DNA of 35,639 bases from an uncultured Lachnospiraceae bacterium (GTDB taxonomy: Bacteria > Bacillota > Clostridia > Lachnospirales > Lachnospiraceae): positions 1 through 35,639 of the forward strand of contig CAMOIJ010000001.1 in assembly GCA_946615865.1 (NCBI GenBank). The letters are read 5' to 3'. The position numbers and the translations under genes are program-made. Positions 14,797-22,658 of the stretch are shown here, one piece after another. Within the stretch, counting starts at the first letter, position 1. Each line of letters opens with the position of its first letter. A model generated the notes under the pieces. The model was not told where the DNA came from. It did no database searches and saw only the letters and a program-made list of their open reading frames with translations.

Positions 14797-15801
14797 TCAC
14801 CCCACAAACGGCACCACATGCGTCACCGCATCCGCGGGCCGGATTCTGCACTCGTCATTGTCCAGATCGATCAACACATACTTGTTGTTGCCCATGCCGA
14901 GCTCCTTCATGTAGCTGAGCTGGCGATGCCCGTGTCTGGTCTCGATTCTCTCCACCAGATCGTGGTGATCTTCTTCCTTGAGCGCGTATACGAGGTCTAC
15001 GCTGGCTGTGTCGATCGCGCAGATATCCAGAGACGCAACGATTCCGATGTTAGGGGTCACGACAGGTGCTGCCGCCACGCCTTCACAGTCACAGGAAACG
15101 GACATGTTGCGCAGAACGTTGATGTACGCGATACTTCCGGCAAAATAGTCAATGGTCGCCTTCGTCGACTCTGCCATGCGCTCCATCAGCTCTTCCATGG
15201 CGATGCCCCACTGATTTCCGGAATCCGCTTCGTGGATCCACTTCTTGCCTACCTTGCCGTCCGCGCAGCCGATGCCGATGTTCTTGTTGGAACCGCCAAA
15301 GCCGCCCATCACGTGACCTTTGAAGTGGGTCAGCGCGAGGAAAGAATCATAGTCCGGCAGAGATTTGCCGACAGACATCTCAGTGAACCACTTGCCGCCT
15401 TTGACGGGGAGTGTTGTCGTTCCGAACTCGTCCGTGATATCCACGTCAGCAAAAGTCCATCCATTCACTTCCAGCGTCTTGCGGTGCTTCTCGGTCGTGT
15501 CGCGGTCGCCCTCATAGAAAGTGTTCGTCTCGATGATCGTCGCGTCGTCAAAGATACCCAGCTCTTTCTCAAACAAATTCTTCACCCAGGGTCTCGGAAT
15601 GATGTTCGGTCCGTGCTGCTCACCAGTGTGGAGCTTGATCGCTACTTTGCCATGCAGAACGCCGCTCACCTTCTTGTAGATCTTCTGAAGGCCTGCCGCG
15701 GAAAGATCTCTTGTAAAGTAGACGATGGACTCGCATCCGGTTCTGTTCTCATAAGGGACATAAAATTCGCCGCCCTTACCGGCTGTCATTCTCACTGCCA
15801 T
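14797..15801 (-). CDS. DUF362-domain protein without ferredoxin domain
   Basis: 334 residues matching DUF362, a family of unknown function common in anaerobes: KVAIKLHTGEQHGPN near the start, then DDATIIETNTFYEGDRDTT, LALTHFKGHVMGGFGGSNKNI with the conserved His and Gly run, and GIVASLDICAIDTASVDLV. Many DUF362 proteins carry a CxxCxxC ferredoxin segment between the halves. Here that insert is absent, and only scattered Cys (CADG, CDCEG) remain. Soluble, no signal peptide. AGGAGGGAACT precedes ATG 15801. The cupin gene lies 156 bases upstream on the same strand, with GC-rich hairpins between, so co-transcription is uncertain. Confidence 0.85.
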   Translation of the reverse strand: MAVRMTAGKGGEFYVPYENRTGCESIVYFTRDLSAAGLQKIYKKVSGVLHGKVAIKLHTGEQHGPNIIPRPWVKNLFEKELGIFDDATIIETNTFYEGDRDTTEKHRKTLEVNGWTFADVDITDEFGTTTLPVKGGKWFTEMSVGKSLPDYDSFLALTHFKGHVMGGFGGSNKNIGIGCADGKVGKKWIHEADSGNQWGIAMEELMERMAESTKATIDYFAGSIAYINVLRNMSVSCDCEGVAAAPVVTPNIGIVASLDICAIDTASVDLVYALKEEDHHDLVERIETRHGHRQLSYMKELGMGNNKYVLIDLDNDECRIRPADAVTHVVPFVG

Positions 15802-15957
15802 AGTTCCCTCCTGTTTTGGTCAAAAGATCGATCGGCCCGACTCCCTCAGTTTAGAAGCAAGTTTATCCGGCTTCCTATGCCGGGAGCAGGAATTTGTTAG
15901 CTCCGCTCGGTGCGGAGATTTAAGTTTCTCGCCCCTTCTGTCAGGAACAGGGAGTTC

Positions 15958-16308
15958 TCAAGCGTAGACGATCACTGCCACAAGCTCGACAACTTCGTTA
16001 GTCTTGTTGGCAATGCCGTGGCCCTGTCCTGTAGGGCAGATGGTCACGTCGCCCGCTTTCACAATGCGGATCACGTTGTTGTCATTGTACTCTGCGGTAC
16101 CTTTCATAATGTAGAATAATTCCGCATCCTTCTCATGAATATGATAACCGATACTGCAGCCGGGGTTCAACGTTATTTTGGCAAACAGTCTGCCCTTTTC
16201 GTTGAGTTCTGCCGGTCCGGTAATAAAGTTTGTGATCTGTACGGTTCCTTCGCCGTCACGCATATGTTCGCGGTATTCCACCTGGCATTCGTGTTCTGTT
16301 CTGATCAT
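15958..16308 (-). CDS. small single-domain cupin protein
   Basis: 116 residues, a full single-domain cupin. The metal site of motif 1 is GYHIHEKDAELFYIMKG (two His, one Glu) at about 54-70; motif 2 is GDVTICPTGQGHGI, with the last His ligand, at about 87-100. Such proteins bind a divalent metal and act as isomerases, dioxygenases or sensors; nothing here fixes the substrate. There is no DNA-binding domain. ATG 16308 is preceded by a weak GGAGAA site. The divergent upstream region also carries a small plus-strand unit (16404-16445). Confidence 0.88.
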   Translation of the reverse strand: MIRTEHECQVEYREHMRDGEGTVQITNFITGPAELNEKGRLFAKITLNPGCSIGYHIHEKDAELFYIMKGTAEYNDNNVIRIVKAGDVTICPTGQGHGIANKTNEVVELVAVIVYA

Positions 16309-16403
16309 GATAGTTCTCCATTTCTCTGCTTTCTTAGTTTAAGCAGGTCTGTACATTGTTAACTTGTTTCAAATACGGGTATTATACTACATTGGAGCAA
16401 GTG

Positions 16404-16445
16404 ATGGAACTAAGAAAGAAAACCGGCATTAGCTGTTTGCTATAG
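16404..16445 (+). CDS. tiny ORF, MELRKKTGISCLL
   Basis: Thirteen codons, with GGAG (16394-16397) 6 bases before the ATG and a stop within the terminator hairpin. Basic then hydrophobic composition. There is no independent support beyond the ribosome binding site and its placement. Confidence 0.3.
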   Translation: MELRKKTGISCLL

Positions 16446-16457
16446 CCGGTTTTTTTA
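16420..16457. terminator. intrinsic terminator at the left edge of repeat array 2
   Basis: AAACCGGC (16420-16427) pairs with GCCGGTTT (16445-16452), with further pairing of TTAGC and GCTA inside, followed by T-rich sequence on the plus strand. On the minus strand it is followed by a weaker T run. Confidence 0.75.
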
Positions 16458-16485
16458 TTTGAGTGGCTGTGAGTTTTTGGTTTTC

Positions 16486-16857
16486 CTGCCGGTTGAGTGC
16501 CCCTGGAGCTTCTCCAGCGGCACTTCGGTGGCAATTTACTTGATTTATGGGCTTTCTGCCGGTTGAGTGCCCCTGGAGCTTCTCCAGCGGCACTTCGGTG
16601 GCAATTTGCTTGATTTATGGGCTTTCTGCCGGTTGAGTGCCCTTGGAGCTTCTCCAGCGGCACTTCAGCGGCAATTTGCTTGATTTATGGGCTTTCTGCC
16701 GGTTGAGTGCCCCTGGAGAGGCTCCAGCGGCACTTCAGCGGCAATTTGCTTGATTTTTAGACATTCTGCCGGTTGAATGCCGCTGGACGCACTCAAAAGG
16801 CACTCAACCGGCACCCACGCGGCAGAAGACAAACAAATCAAGTCAAAGCCGGCAAAA
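16486..16857 (-). repeat. 70-bp palindromic tandem repeat array 2, inverted relative to array 1
   Basis: GGTTGAGTGC recurs at 16491, 16561, 16631 and 16701, and as GGTTGAATGC at 16771, again exactly 70 bases apart. The unit is the reverse complement of the unit at 5070-5650, with the same nested palindrome (GTGCCCCTGGAG and CTCCAGCGGCAC). The right end (about 16790-16850) switches to the other orientation, giving inward-facing ends. Confidence 0.92.
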
Positions 16858-16873
16858 AGCACCTGTACTCCTC

Positions 16874-16902
16874 TTGTTTTTATTATCAGAGAGTGCTATC
16901 TT
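16874..16902 (+). promoter_or_regulatory. possible promoter of the second PD-(D/E)XK gene
   Basis: TTGTTT (16874-16879) and TATCTT (16897-16902) are 17 bases apart. A short dyad, CATGCCT with AGGCATG, follows at about 16917-16934. Confidence 0.4.
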
Positions 16903-16985
16903 TGTCTCATGTTTCATGCCTTGTCAGGCATGGACCACTTCTTTAAGAATCTGAAATTCATTGCGATTTCCGCAAAGTCCCAACA

Positions 16986-17035
16986 CGGTTGAGCAACTAT
17001 AAGAAAAGTCTTTTGGCGTCAATTTGTGATGCCTG
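16986..17035 (+). repeat. conserved 50-bp element, copy B
   Basis: 44 of 50 positions match 5674-5723, without gaps. Here the element contains the first in-frame ATG (17029) of the following PD-(D/E)XK gene, so it overlaps the coding start. Confidence 0.8.
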
Positions 17036-18087
17036 ATTTGTCATTTCAAAAAGGGGGGAGGCCTATTACTATTAATGAATTATTGAATGAGCAGGAAACC
17101 CTGCGGCAGATCCGGAAACATCATATGCAGAAGCTTTTTGCCTGGGATAATCCGCCGGGAATCCTTCTGTGCCACAAGCATGGAAATTGGATCCGGTGGC
17201 AAAAAAGGGAGTTCAAGAACGGTCATGCCATCACGACAGATCTTCGCAAAACTGAGACCGAACTCGCCGAAAAGCTGGCTGTTAATCTGTATCGCATCAT
17301 CTGCATCCAAACCATTCAGAAGCAGCTGAATGATCTTGATAAGTTGATCAGAAGTCGATACTCCAATCGGCAGAGCAAGCTGGATGATATTGCACAAGAA
17401 GAATCTCAATCGGAACCTGCAGATATGGCAAAAAATAGTCCGGGCGCCAGTATTTTGGCAGAGGGGGCAATTCGCAAGCTGTTTTACAGGGTTCGGAATT
17501 GCCCCGGCGAACCTGCAGATTTCTTTCATGTAGATTCGCCTTACAGGCAGCTCATTATTCATTTCCTGCGAAGAGAATATGCCGGTGTTATTGATTGGTA
17601 TAATGGAGATTTTCCGCAGAACCAAGAGCATCCGGAGAACTTACTGTATGAAGTGAAACTCGGGTACAAAGTACGCTCCAAATCCGAAGTGTTGATCGCT
17701 GACCGCTTGTATGATGAAGGAATTCTCTTTCATTATGAAGAGCTGCTTTACCTGACCGAGAGTGATCCTTATCCTGACTTTTATATTCTATTTTCGCCTT
17801 TGAAGAAGTATATCTGGGAGCATTTCGGGGCAATGGACAAAAACAACTACTTCCATCGCACCAAGGGAAGAGTTCTTAATTACATGGATAGTAAGTGGTT
17901 TCCGGGGATCAATATGGTTACAACCTATGAGACAAAAGGAAATCCTCTAGAAGCATCGCAGGTCGATCAAAAGGTGAGCATGCTAAAAACCTTGTATCGG
18001 CTTGCATTCCCTGATCTGCCGCCGGATGAGTCTTTTAATATGTATGATCTTGCGGATTATGCTAAGCTCTACGAGATGGAAGATTGA
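17029..18087 (+). CDS. PD-(D/E)XK endonuclease-like protein
   Basis: 352 residues from ATG 17029. The C-terminal half has a PD-(D/E)XK-like pattern: YKVRSKSEVLIADRLYDEG (SKSE at 217-220), YPDFYIL (Asp250) and YIWEHFG (Glu264), then FPGINMVTTYETKGNPL. This layout is seen in uncharacterised restriction-like proteins of Clostridia. The N-terminal 120 residues are helical and charged, with an HGNWIRW strand. The start is uncertain. ATG 17029 has no ribosome binding site and lies in the 50-bp element, while a strong GGGGGGAGG at 17053-17061 is followed only by an in-frame ATT at 17071. A non-AUG start or a mutated start codon is therefore possible. The gene is flanked by 70-bp family repeats on both sides. 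No partner methylase is nearby. Confidence 0.78.
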   Translation: MPDLSFQKGGRPITINELLNEQETLRQIRKHHMQKLFAWDNPPGILLCHKHGNWIRWQKREFKNGHAITTDLRKTETELAEKLAVNLYRIICIQTIQKQLNDLDKLIRSRYSNRQSKLDDIAQEESQSEPADMAKNSPGASILAEGAIRKLFYRVRNCPGEPADFFHVDSPYRQLIIHFLRREYAGVIDWYNGDFPQNQEHPENLLYEVKLGYKVRSKSEVLIADRLYDEGILFHYEELLYLTESDPYPDFYILFSPLKKYIWEHFGAMDKNNYFHRTKGRVLNYMDSKWFPGINMVTTYETKGNPLEASQVDQKVSMLKTLYRLAFPDLPPDESFNMYDLADYAKLYEMED

Positions 18088-18120
18088 AGGCTGGTTAAGT
18101 TTCTTGTCTTGTATGGTTTG

Positions 18121-18170
18121 TCGCCGTTGAAGTGCCCCTGGAGATGCTCCAGGGGCACTCAAATGGCAGA
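18121..18170 (+). repeat. single 70-bp-family unit, perfect hairpin
   Basis: GTGCCCCTGGAG (18132-18143), loop ATG, CTCCAGGGGCAC (18147-18158), flanked by TCGCCGTTGAA and TCAAATGGCAGAA as in the arrays. It sits between the stop codons of two convergent genes. It may act as a stem-only transcription barrier, but it has no T tract. Confidence 0.85.
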
Positions 18171-18175
18171 ATTAA

Positions 18176-19702
18176 TCACTCGCCGGGTTTTGCAGGCGGC
18201 TCGCTTCCACTTCCGGGCTTTTCAGGCGGTGTGCCACCGCCGTTTCCACCTTTACCACTATGGTTGTCATGGCCGCCATGGCTGCCGGAAGAAGTAGTCT
18301 CCACCACGATCGCTTCGCCTTCGGAAGCAGTGCCTTCGGCATACTCCTCTCCGTTCACGTACAGCTTGTGACCATTTAAGTTGATGCTGCCTGCGCTGCA
18401 GGTAAGACTTGTGATATAGCTGTCGCCGGTAAGCGTCCAAGTTGAACCGTCCTCGATCTCTACATAGACATCACCGCTTGTGCCGTCAGAATTGATCGCG
18501 CCGCTGAAGCTGCTGTTGTCCTTCAGATACAGGTTCAGGGAGGAAATTTCGTCCACGATCATGTCGCCGTCAATGTTTTGGCCCGAGGCGTTCATTGTCA
18601 CATGGCCGCCGTTGCTGCCTTCGCTGCCCCAGCCTGCTGCCGCTGCGCGCAGGAATACGCCTTCCGAATCTTCGTTGACAATTGTCGCGCCGGTCAGGTC
18701 GATCGTCGCCGTCGTATTGTTGACGAAGAAAATGTCTCCGTTCAGGTTCGTGAGCGTTCCTCCGTTCATGGCAAAAGATGCAAGCCCCTCGTCTGCGTCG
18801 CCCGACATGGACTGGTAGATCATGACTGCCTGGTACCACTCAGACTTGTTGCTGTTCTTCGTAACATTGCTGGCTGTCAGGTTCACGTTGTTGAGGGTGA
18901 CTGAATTTTGGCCCTCTACTACTACACCCTGGGATGCTGTGGATTCCATCACCGCATCACTTACTGTGATGTCCGCAGTGGAGTAGATGACCGGGGATCC
19001 GGTTCCTTCTGTCGTATAGCTTCCGCCGGTCACATTGACGGTTCCGCCGCCTCTGTCGGAGCGGATCGCCGCGGAGCTGTTGCCTGTTGTATGGATCAGC
19101 AGGTTGCTGGCATTCATTGTGCCGCCTCCGGTGGTCATCAGGCCGCCCGAGCAGTTGCCGCTGGTCTCGATCACGGAGTCGGAAATCGTAACCGTTGTGC
19201 CCTCGCCGTAGCTGAACACGCCGTTTGCGTGCTTGCCATCCGTGCTGACTGTAATCTCACTCAGCGTCAGCGACCCTCCGTTAGTTGCAAAAATCGCCGC
19301 ATTCGCGCCGTAGAAATCTGCCTCGTCGCCTTCCGCGTCACCTGTCTTGACCACCGCAACATTTGAATAAGATGCTTCTTCGCCATCTGCTGTGATCGCG
19401 TGCTCTTCGTCAGTGTTGTTCTCAATAGTCTCTGTGATCTCAATTTCCTCTGCCGAGGGAACCTTTGCAGTTGTTGAATCGGATGTTGTCTCGGTTTGTA
19501 CTGCGGTGTCCTGTGCCGCATCAGCCTGCTCTGCGCTGTCCTGCGCCGCGTCGGTCTGGACTGTCTCGGTCTCTACCTGCGTCTCCGCTTCCGTTTCTAC
19601 TGCAGCGGTTGCTGCTGTCGCCGCACTTGTCGTTCCGCATCCGCCGAGCACCAGACTCATGATCATAAAGCTTGCTGCCATCATTGCTGTTGTCTTCTTC
19701 AT
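18176..19702 (-). CDS. surface lipoprotein with right-handed beta-helix-like repeats
   Basis: 508 residues. ATG 19702 follows AAGGAAAAG. The signal peptide MKKTTAMMAASFMIMS ends in the lipobox LVLGGC (Cys22). Residues about 25-95 are a low-complexity Ala/Thr/Glu/Gln linker. The body (about 110-450) is a run of short Gly-, Asn-, Thr- and Ser-rich strands such as GGTMNASNLLIHTTGNSS, GGTVNVTGGSYTTEG and SVTLNNVNLTASNV, the look of a pectate-lyase-type beta-helix, as in many Clostridia surface proteins. The C-terminus is Gly/Pro/His-rich (SHGGHDNHSGKGGNG, then PPEKPG). No catalytic residues can be assigned; adhesion or carbohydrate binding is a guess. It is transcribed alone. Confidence 0.82.
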   Translation of the reverse strand: MKKTTAMMAASFMIMSLVLGGCGTTSAATAATAAVETEAETQVETETVQTDAAQDSAEQADAAQDTAVQTETTSDSTTAKVPSAEEIEITETIENNTDEEHAITADGEEASYSNVAVVKTGDAEGDEADFYGANAAIFATNGGSLTLSEITVSTDGKHANGVFSYGEGTTVTISDSVIETSGNCSGGLMTTGGGTMNASNLLIHTTGNSSAAIRSDRGGGTVNVTGGSYTTEGTGSPVIYSTADITVSDAVMESTASQGVVVEGQNSVTLNNVNLTASNVTKNSNKSEWYQAVMIYQSMSGDADEGLASFAMNGGTLTNLNGDIFFVNNTTATIDLTGATIVNEDSEGVFLRAAAAGWGSEGSNGGHVTMNASGQNIDGDMIVDEISSLNLYLKDNSSFSGAINSDGTSGDVYVEIEDGSTWTLTGDSYITSLTCSAGSINLNGHKLYVNGEEYAEGTASEGEAIVVETTSSGSHGGHDNHSGKGGNGGGTPPEKPGSGSEPPAKPGE

Positions 19703-19877
19703 TTTGTCTTTTCCTTTCTGTATTTTGTCATCTATTCGGAGTTGTTCTTTCCTTGTTATGCAAGAATCATATATCCTCAAACTTAGGTGAAACTTAGAAA
19801 AGTCAAAATATAGAAAAATTGTGTTATGATAGGCAGGTATTCCGCATTAATCATCAAACAGCATCAGAGGTCAACAA

Positions 19878-20504
19878 ATGAGCGAAAACAGAGAGATCAA
19901 TACAGATATGGATAAATCAGCGGCAGATCAGAATCTGGCCTGGGAAGAAGTGAGCGTCGAGCACATCGTGCAGGACAAGTGGATCGACTTTCGCAGGGCT
20001 GCTTACCGCTTTCCGGATGGCACTACTTTCTCCCCCTACTACAATTACAGCCGGAGGAGCTATGTCGTGATCGTGGCCTCCGATGAAGAGGAGAATTATC
20101 TCTGCGTCCGGCAGTACCGGCATGGGATCGGCCAGGTTACAACGGAGTTTGTGGCGGGCGGCATTGAAAGCTCGACAGGCCGCGAGTATATTACAGCGGA
20201 CGACGCCAGGACAACCCACGAGGACGCGCTGACAGCCGCTAAGCGCGAGCTGGAGGAGGAAACCGGCTACACCAGCAATGAATGGGAGCACCTGATCACA
20301 ATTCCCTCCGCTGCTACGGTTGCTGACAATTACGCCTATATTTTCAGGGCGAAAAATTGCCGCCGCACAAGCGAGCAGCACACGGACAGCACGGAGTTCC
20401 TGCGCATGGTGAAGCACAGTGCGGAGGAAATTGAGGAATTGATCGCGTCAGGAGGATTCCAGCAGGCGATGCATGTCATGGCGTGGCTTCTGGCGCAGAG
20501 GTGA
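19878..20504 (+). CDS. NUDIX hydrolase (ADP-ribose pyrophosphatase-like)
   Basis: 208 residues. The NUDIX box is at the ALTAAKRELEEETGYTSNEW segment (about 115-134), with the REL.EE core that binds magnesium. Upstream are EENYLCVRQYRHGIGQVTTEFVAGG, typical of the ADP-ribose/nucleoside-diphosphate-sugar branch, and a following SNEWEHLITIPSAATV. An insert (SSTGREYITADDARTT) separates the beta-strand Gly-Gly from the box. Cytoplasmic. AGAGG precedes ATG 19878. Its last 57 bases overlap, in the opposite direction, the end of the truncated BglG-type gene. Confidence 0.88.
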   Translation: MSENREINTDMDKSAADQNLAWEEVSVEHIVQDKWIDFRRAAYRFPDGTTFSPYYNYSRRSYVVIVASDEEENYLCVRQYRHGIGQVTTEFVAGGIESSTGREYITADDARTTHEDALTAAKRELEEETGYTSNEWEHLITIPSAATVADNYAYIFRAKNCRRTSEQHTDSTEFLRMVKHSAEEIEELIASGGFQQAMHVMAWLLAQR

Positions 20505-20879
20505 CGCCACTCTGCGCACCGTGTCGCCCTCGAGCAGGGAATAGATCCCGCTGTCCGCGGCGTCAAGGAGCGCCTCCGCAAAGATCTCTCCGGTGATATC
20601 GCCGCTGCTGTATGCGTCTGAATGACCCGCTGTCTCCTCTATAAAGCGGCGCATCGCCTCGCGGTAGTCTCTCTCATCACCCTCGAGGATAACGCCGTAT
20701 CCAGGCCTCCTGACGATGCCCAGATGGCTCTCTTCCAACCAGTCGCAGAGCGAGTCCATATCGCTGCCGGCCGTCGCCTCGCTGACGCCCAGTTCCTCAG
20801 CGATCTCCTGCTTGCCGATCGGCGTTCCGTTGGCCAGCAGTATCTTCAGGATTTGTGAAATTCTGGGTGTAAATTCCAT
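20448..20879 (-). pseudogene. truncated BglG/MtlR-type transcriptional regulator
   Basis: 143 residues from ATG 20879 (GGGGGAA ribosome binding site). The N-terminus, PRISQILKILLANGTPIGKQ then EIAEELGVSEATAGSDMDSL, is the first winged helix of BglG/MtlR/LicR-type regulators. It continues with RRPGYGVILEGDERDYREAM, the typical wing, and IYSLLEGDTVRRV, which would begin the second part. The reading frame then runs antisense into the 3' end of the NUDIX gene and stops. Family members are 270-700 residues long, with PRD and often EIIB/EIIA domains, all absent here. The gene has probably lost its 3' portion by deletion. Whether the remaining DNA-binding fragment is made is unknown. Confidence 0.75.
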
Positions 20880-21054
20880 GTGTTCCCCCAACTCAAAAAT
20901 ATTACATTTGTCATGTTCCCTATAAAACCTTATCAAATTATTCCATGTAATTGAAGAAAAACAAAATGAATAATTGTCACTTTGGATATGGACAAAAGTT
21001 GAGCAGTGCTGTATTTTTAAGTGTGAATATAAAATCTTTATAAATCTGGCAGAA

Positions 21055-21093
21055 GGGCTGTGTACGATTTGGCATCGTGTGCGGCCTTTTCTT
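21055..21093 (+). terminator. possible leader terminator/attenuator upstream of the HAD gene
   Basis: GGCTGTGTACGAT can pair with ATCGTGTGCGGCC (13 pairs including four G-U) around the loop TTGGC, followed by TTTTCTT. It lies about 25 bases before ATG 21118 and could attenuate it. No riboswitch fold was recognised upstream. Confidence 0.4.
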
Positions 21094-21117
21094 AATCCTG
21101 ACGCGGGAGGGCGCTCT

Positions 21118-21846
21118 ATGCACTGTGATATGCGCTATAAAGCAGTTATTTTCGATATGGACGGCACGATCCTTGACACCTCTGAGGACCTTGCGGCGGC
21201 TATCAATTACGCTCTGGCAAAATTCGGACACCGCGGCGATTTTCCTGTGGAGGACGTGTGTCTCTTTTTTGGGAGCGGTGCGCACACAGCCGTTCAGCGG
21301 GCCCTGGCCCGGGAAGCCGGCATGAGCCGGGAGGATATCCTGGAAATCGGCTCGGCGGTAAACGGCGCGGTCCCCGGCATTGACGAGGAAGAGGTACAGA
21401 GAATTCTTGAGGTCTACCAGCCCTATTACAAAGCGCACAATGCCATCCGCACCTGCGCGTATCCGGGGATTAAGGAGCTTCTGATCAAACTCCGTGAGGC
21501 CGGCGTCCTCACAGCGGTAGTCTCCAACAAGCCGGACAACTCGGTGACACAGCTGGCCGAGGACTATTTTGGCGGATTATTCGATCTGGCAATCGGCGAG
21601 ACGGAAGGCATTGCGCGCAAGCCGGCGCCGAACATGAATTATCTGATCCTGGACAAGCTCGGTGTGAGAGCCGCTGACGCAGTATACATCGGAGATACGG
21701 AGATCGACATTGCCACAGCCCGCAACACCGGCATGGACCTGATCATGGTGAGCTGGGGCTTTCGGCCTGTCTCCTATCAGAAGTCGCTGGGCGCCACGAC
21801 GATCGTGGACAGCGCCGATGAGATATTTGCGCTGGTGTCCGGCTGA
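21118..21846 (+). CDS. HAD hydrolase, phosphoglycolate phosphatase-like
   Basis: 242 residues. All four HAD motifs are visible: VIFDMDGTILDT (nucleophile and acid Asp) at about 8-19, VVSNKPDN with motif II Ser, RKPAPN with motif III Lys, and YIGDTEIDIATARN with the motif IV acids. A helical cap follows motif I. This is the PGP/Gph branch of class I HADs, which dephosphorylate 2-phosphoglycolate or related small phosphates. GGGAGG (21105-21110) is 7 bases before ATG 21118. The frame stays open upstream to 20974, but that extension covers the leader hairpin and does not look like protein. Confidence 0.9.
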   Translation: MHCDMRYKAVIFDMDGTILDTSEDLAAAINYALAKFGHRGDFPVEDVCLFFGSGAHTAVQRALAREAGMSREDILEIGSAVNGAVPGIDEEEVQRILEVYQPYYKAHNAIRTCAYPGIKELLIKLREAGVLTAVVSNKPDNSVTQLAEDYFGGLFDLAIGETEGIARKPAPNMNYLILDKLGVRAADAVYIGDTEIDIATARNTGMDLIMVSWGFRPVSYQKSLGATTIVDSADEIFALVSG

Positions 21847-22029
21847 AGCGGGCGATACTGTTCTTAGAATCGAGTAGGATACTCCTCGATTGACTGTTGG
21901 CCGTCAAATGCATCTTCGTGCAAGCACGAGATGCGCTTGACGGCTTATTGCACAAAAGCAAGGCTGCCGGCATTGAGAAAAAGGATTGGTAGTACCTGCA
22001 CTTCTTTGTGCTATTTCTCCATCTTTTTA
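21847..22029. other. intergenic region with large imperfect hairpin
   Basis: A 7-bp dyad, AATCGAG with CTCGATT (21868-21891), follows the HAD stop. Next, 21900-21944 folds into a long imperfect stem: GCCGTCAA and CTTGACGGC outside, CGTGC and GCACG inside. GCCGTCAAAT also occurs in the 64-bp repeats at 28860-29100, so this may be a derived unit. No T tract and no ORF with a good ribosome binding site. Confidence 0.5.
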
Positions 22030-22520
22030 GTGAGTATTTATTGTTGGATGGAGCCTATATGGCGTTTAATGCCATGGCATCCATCGAATACGCGTGTGGC
22101 TTGAAAAGGATGGGACCTATCTAAGCACTTCTGGCTGTACCCTACATCCATACAAGAAAATTTCTTATTTGGTTGGAACCTTTATATGCGCTTCTGGCTA
22201 CACCCTACATCCTTACAGAGAAAGCTTCCTAATGGATGGAGAGTTTTAAATCAGACATGCTTAACAGCCCATCCGATTTAACGCAAAGCCGGAAGTCGAT
22301 GGGCAGTTTATCCCAAACAAGCTTTTTACAACCCATCCGATTTAACGCAAAGCCGGAAGTCGATGGGCAGTTTATCCCAAACAAGCTTTTTACAACCCAT
22401 CCGATTTAACGCAAAGCCGGAAGTCGATGGGCAGTTTATCCCAGACAAGCTTTTTACAACCCATCCGATTTGACGTAGACTCGGAAGTCGATGGACTGTT
22501 TATCCCAGACATGCTTTAAT
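22030..22520 (+). repeat. 64-bp palindromic tandem repeat array 1
   Basis: CCCATCCGATTT starts at 22268, 22332, 22396 and 22460, exactly 64 bases apart. Each unit pairs CCCATC with GATGGG around about 23 bases and carries an AAGCTT in the spacer. To the left, 22030-22260 holds more diverged copies with the TTCTGGCT block at 22129 and 22192. The unit is the reverse complement of that at 28860-29285 (shared AAGCTTG, GCACAAAC-like and GATGGG blocks). Confidence 0.88.
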
Positions 22521-22603
22521 TGCACCATCGATTCAATAAGAATTTCTGTAAGGATGGCCCCCACACACTACCGTCCCAATCATCCAAACAAGTCAACCTA
22601 ACT

Positions 22604-22645
22604 AAAATCAGGGCTGCCGCATGTAAATGCGGCAGCCCTGATTTT
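22604..22645. terminator. bidirectional intrinsic terminator of the siroheme/MscS operon
   Basis: AAAATCAGGGCTGCCGCAT (22604-22622), loop GTAA, then its exact reverse complement (22627-22645): a perfect 19-bp stem with A/T ends on both sides. It is 14 bases past the stop codon of the MscS-like gene. Confidence 0.93.
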
Positions 22646-22658
22646 CTTGAATTTCTTT

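Larger units (their letters stand above)
16359..16457 (+). promoter_or_regulatory. short transcription unit: promoter, 13-codon ORF and terminator
   Basis: TTGTTA (about 16359-16364) and TATTAT (about 16383-16388) are about 18 bases apart. They are followed by GGAG (16394-16397), a 13-codon ORF (16404-16445) and an intrinsic terminator (16420-16457; AAACCGGC with GCCGGTTT, then a T run). The ORF stop codon lies inside the terminator stem. The arrangement fits a leader peptide or small RNA, but no regulated gene follows on the plus strand, only the repeat array. Confidence 0.35.

Noticed and set aside
15802-15957. Riboswitch between the cupin and DUF362 genes
   Set aside because: Two GC-rich hairpins (CCGGC/GCCGG and CTCCGC/GCGGAG) are present but no known aptamer pattern or T tract follows.
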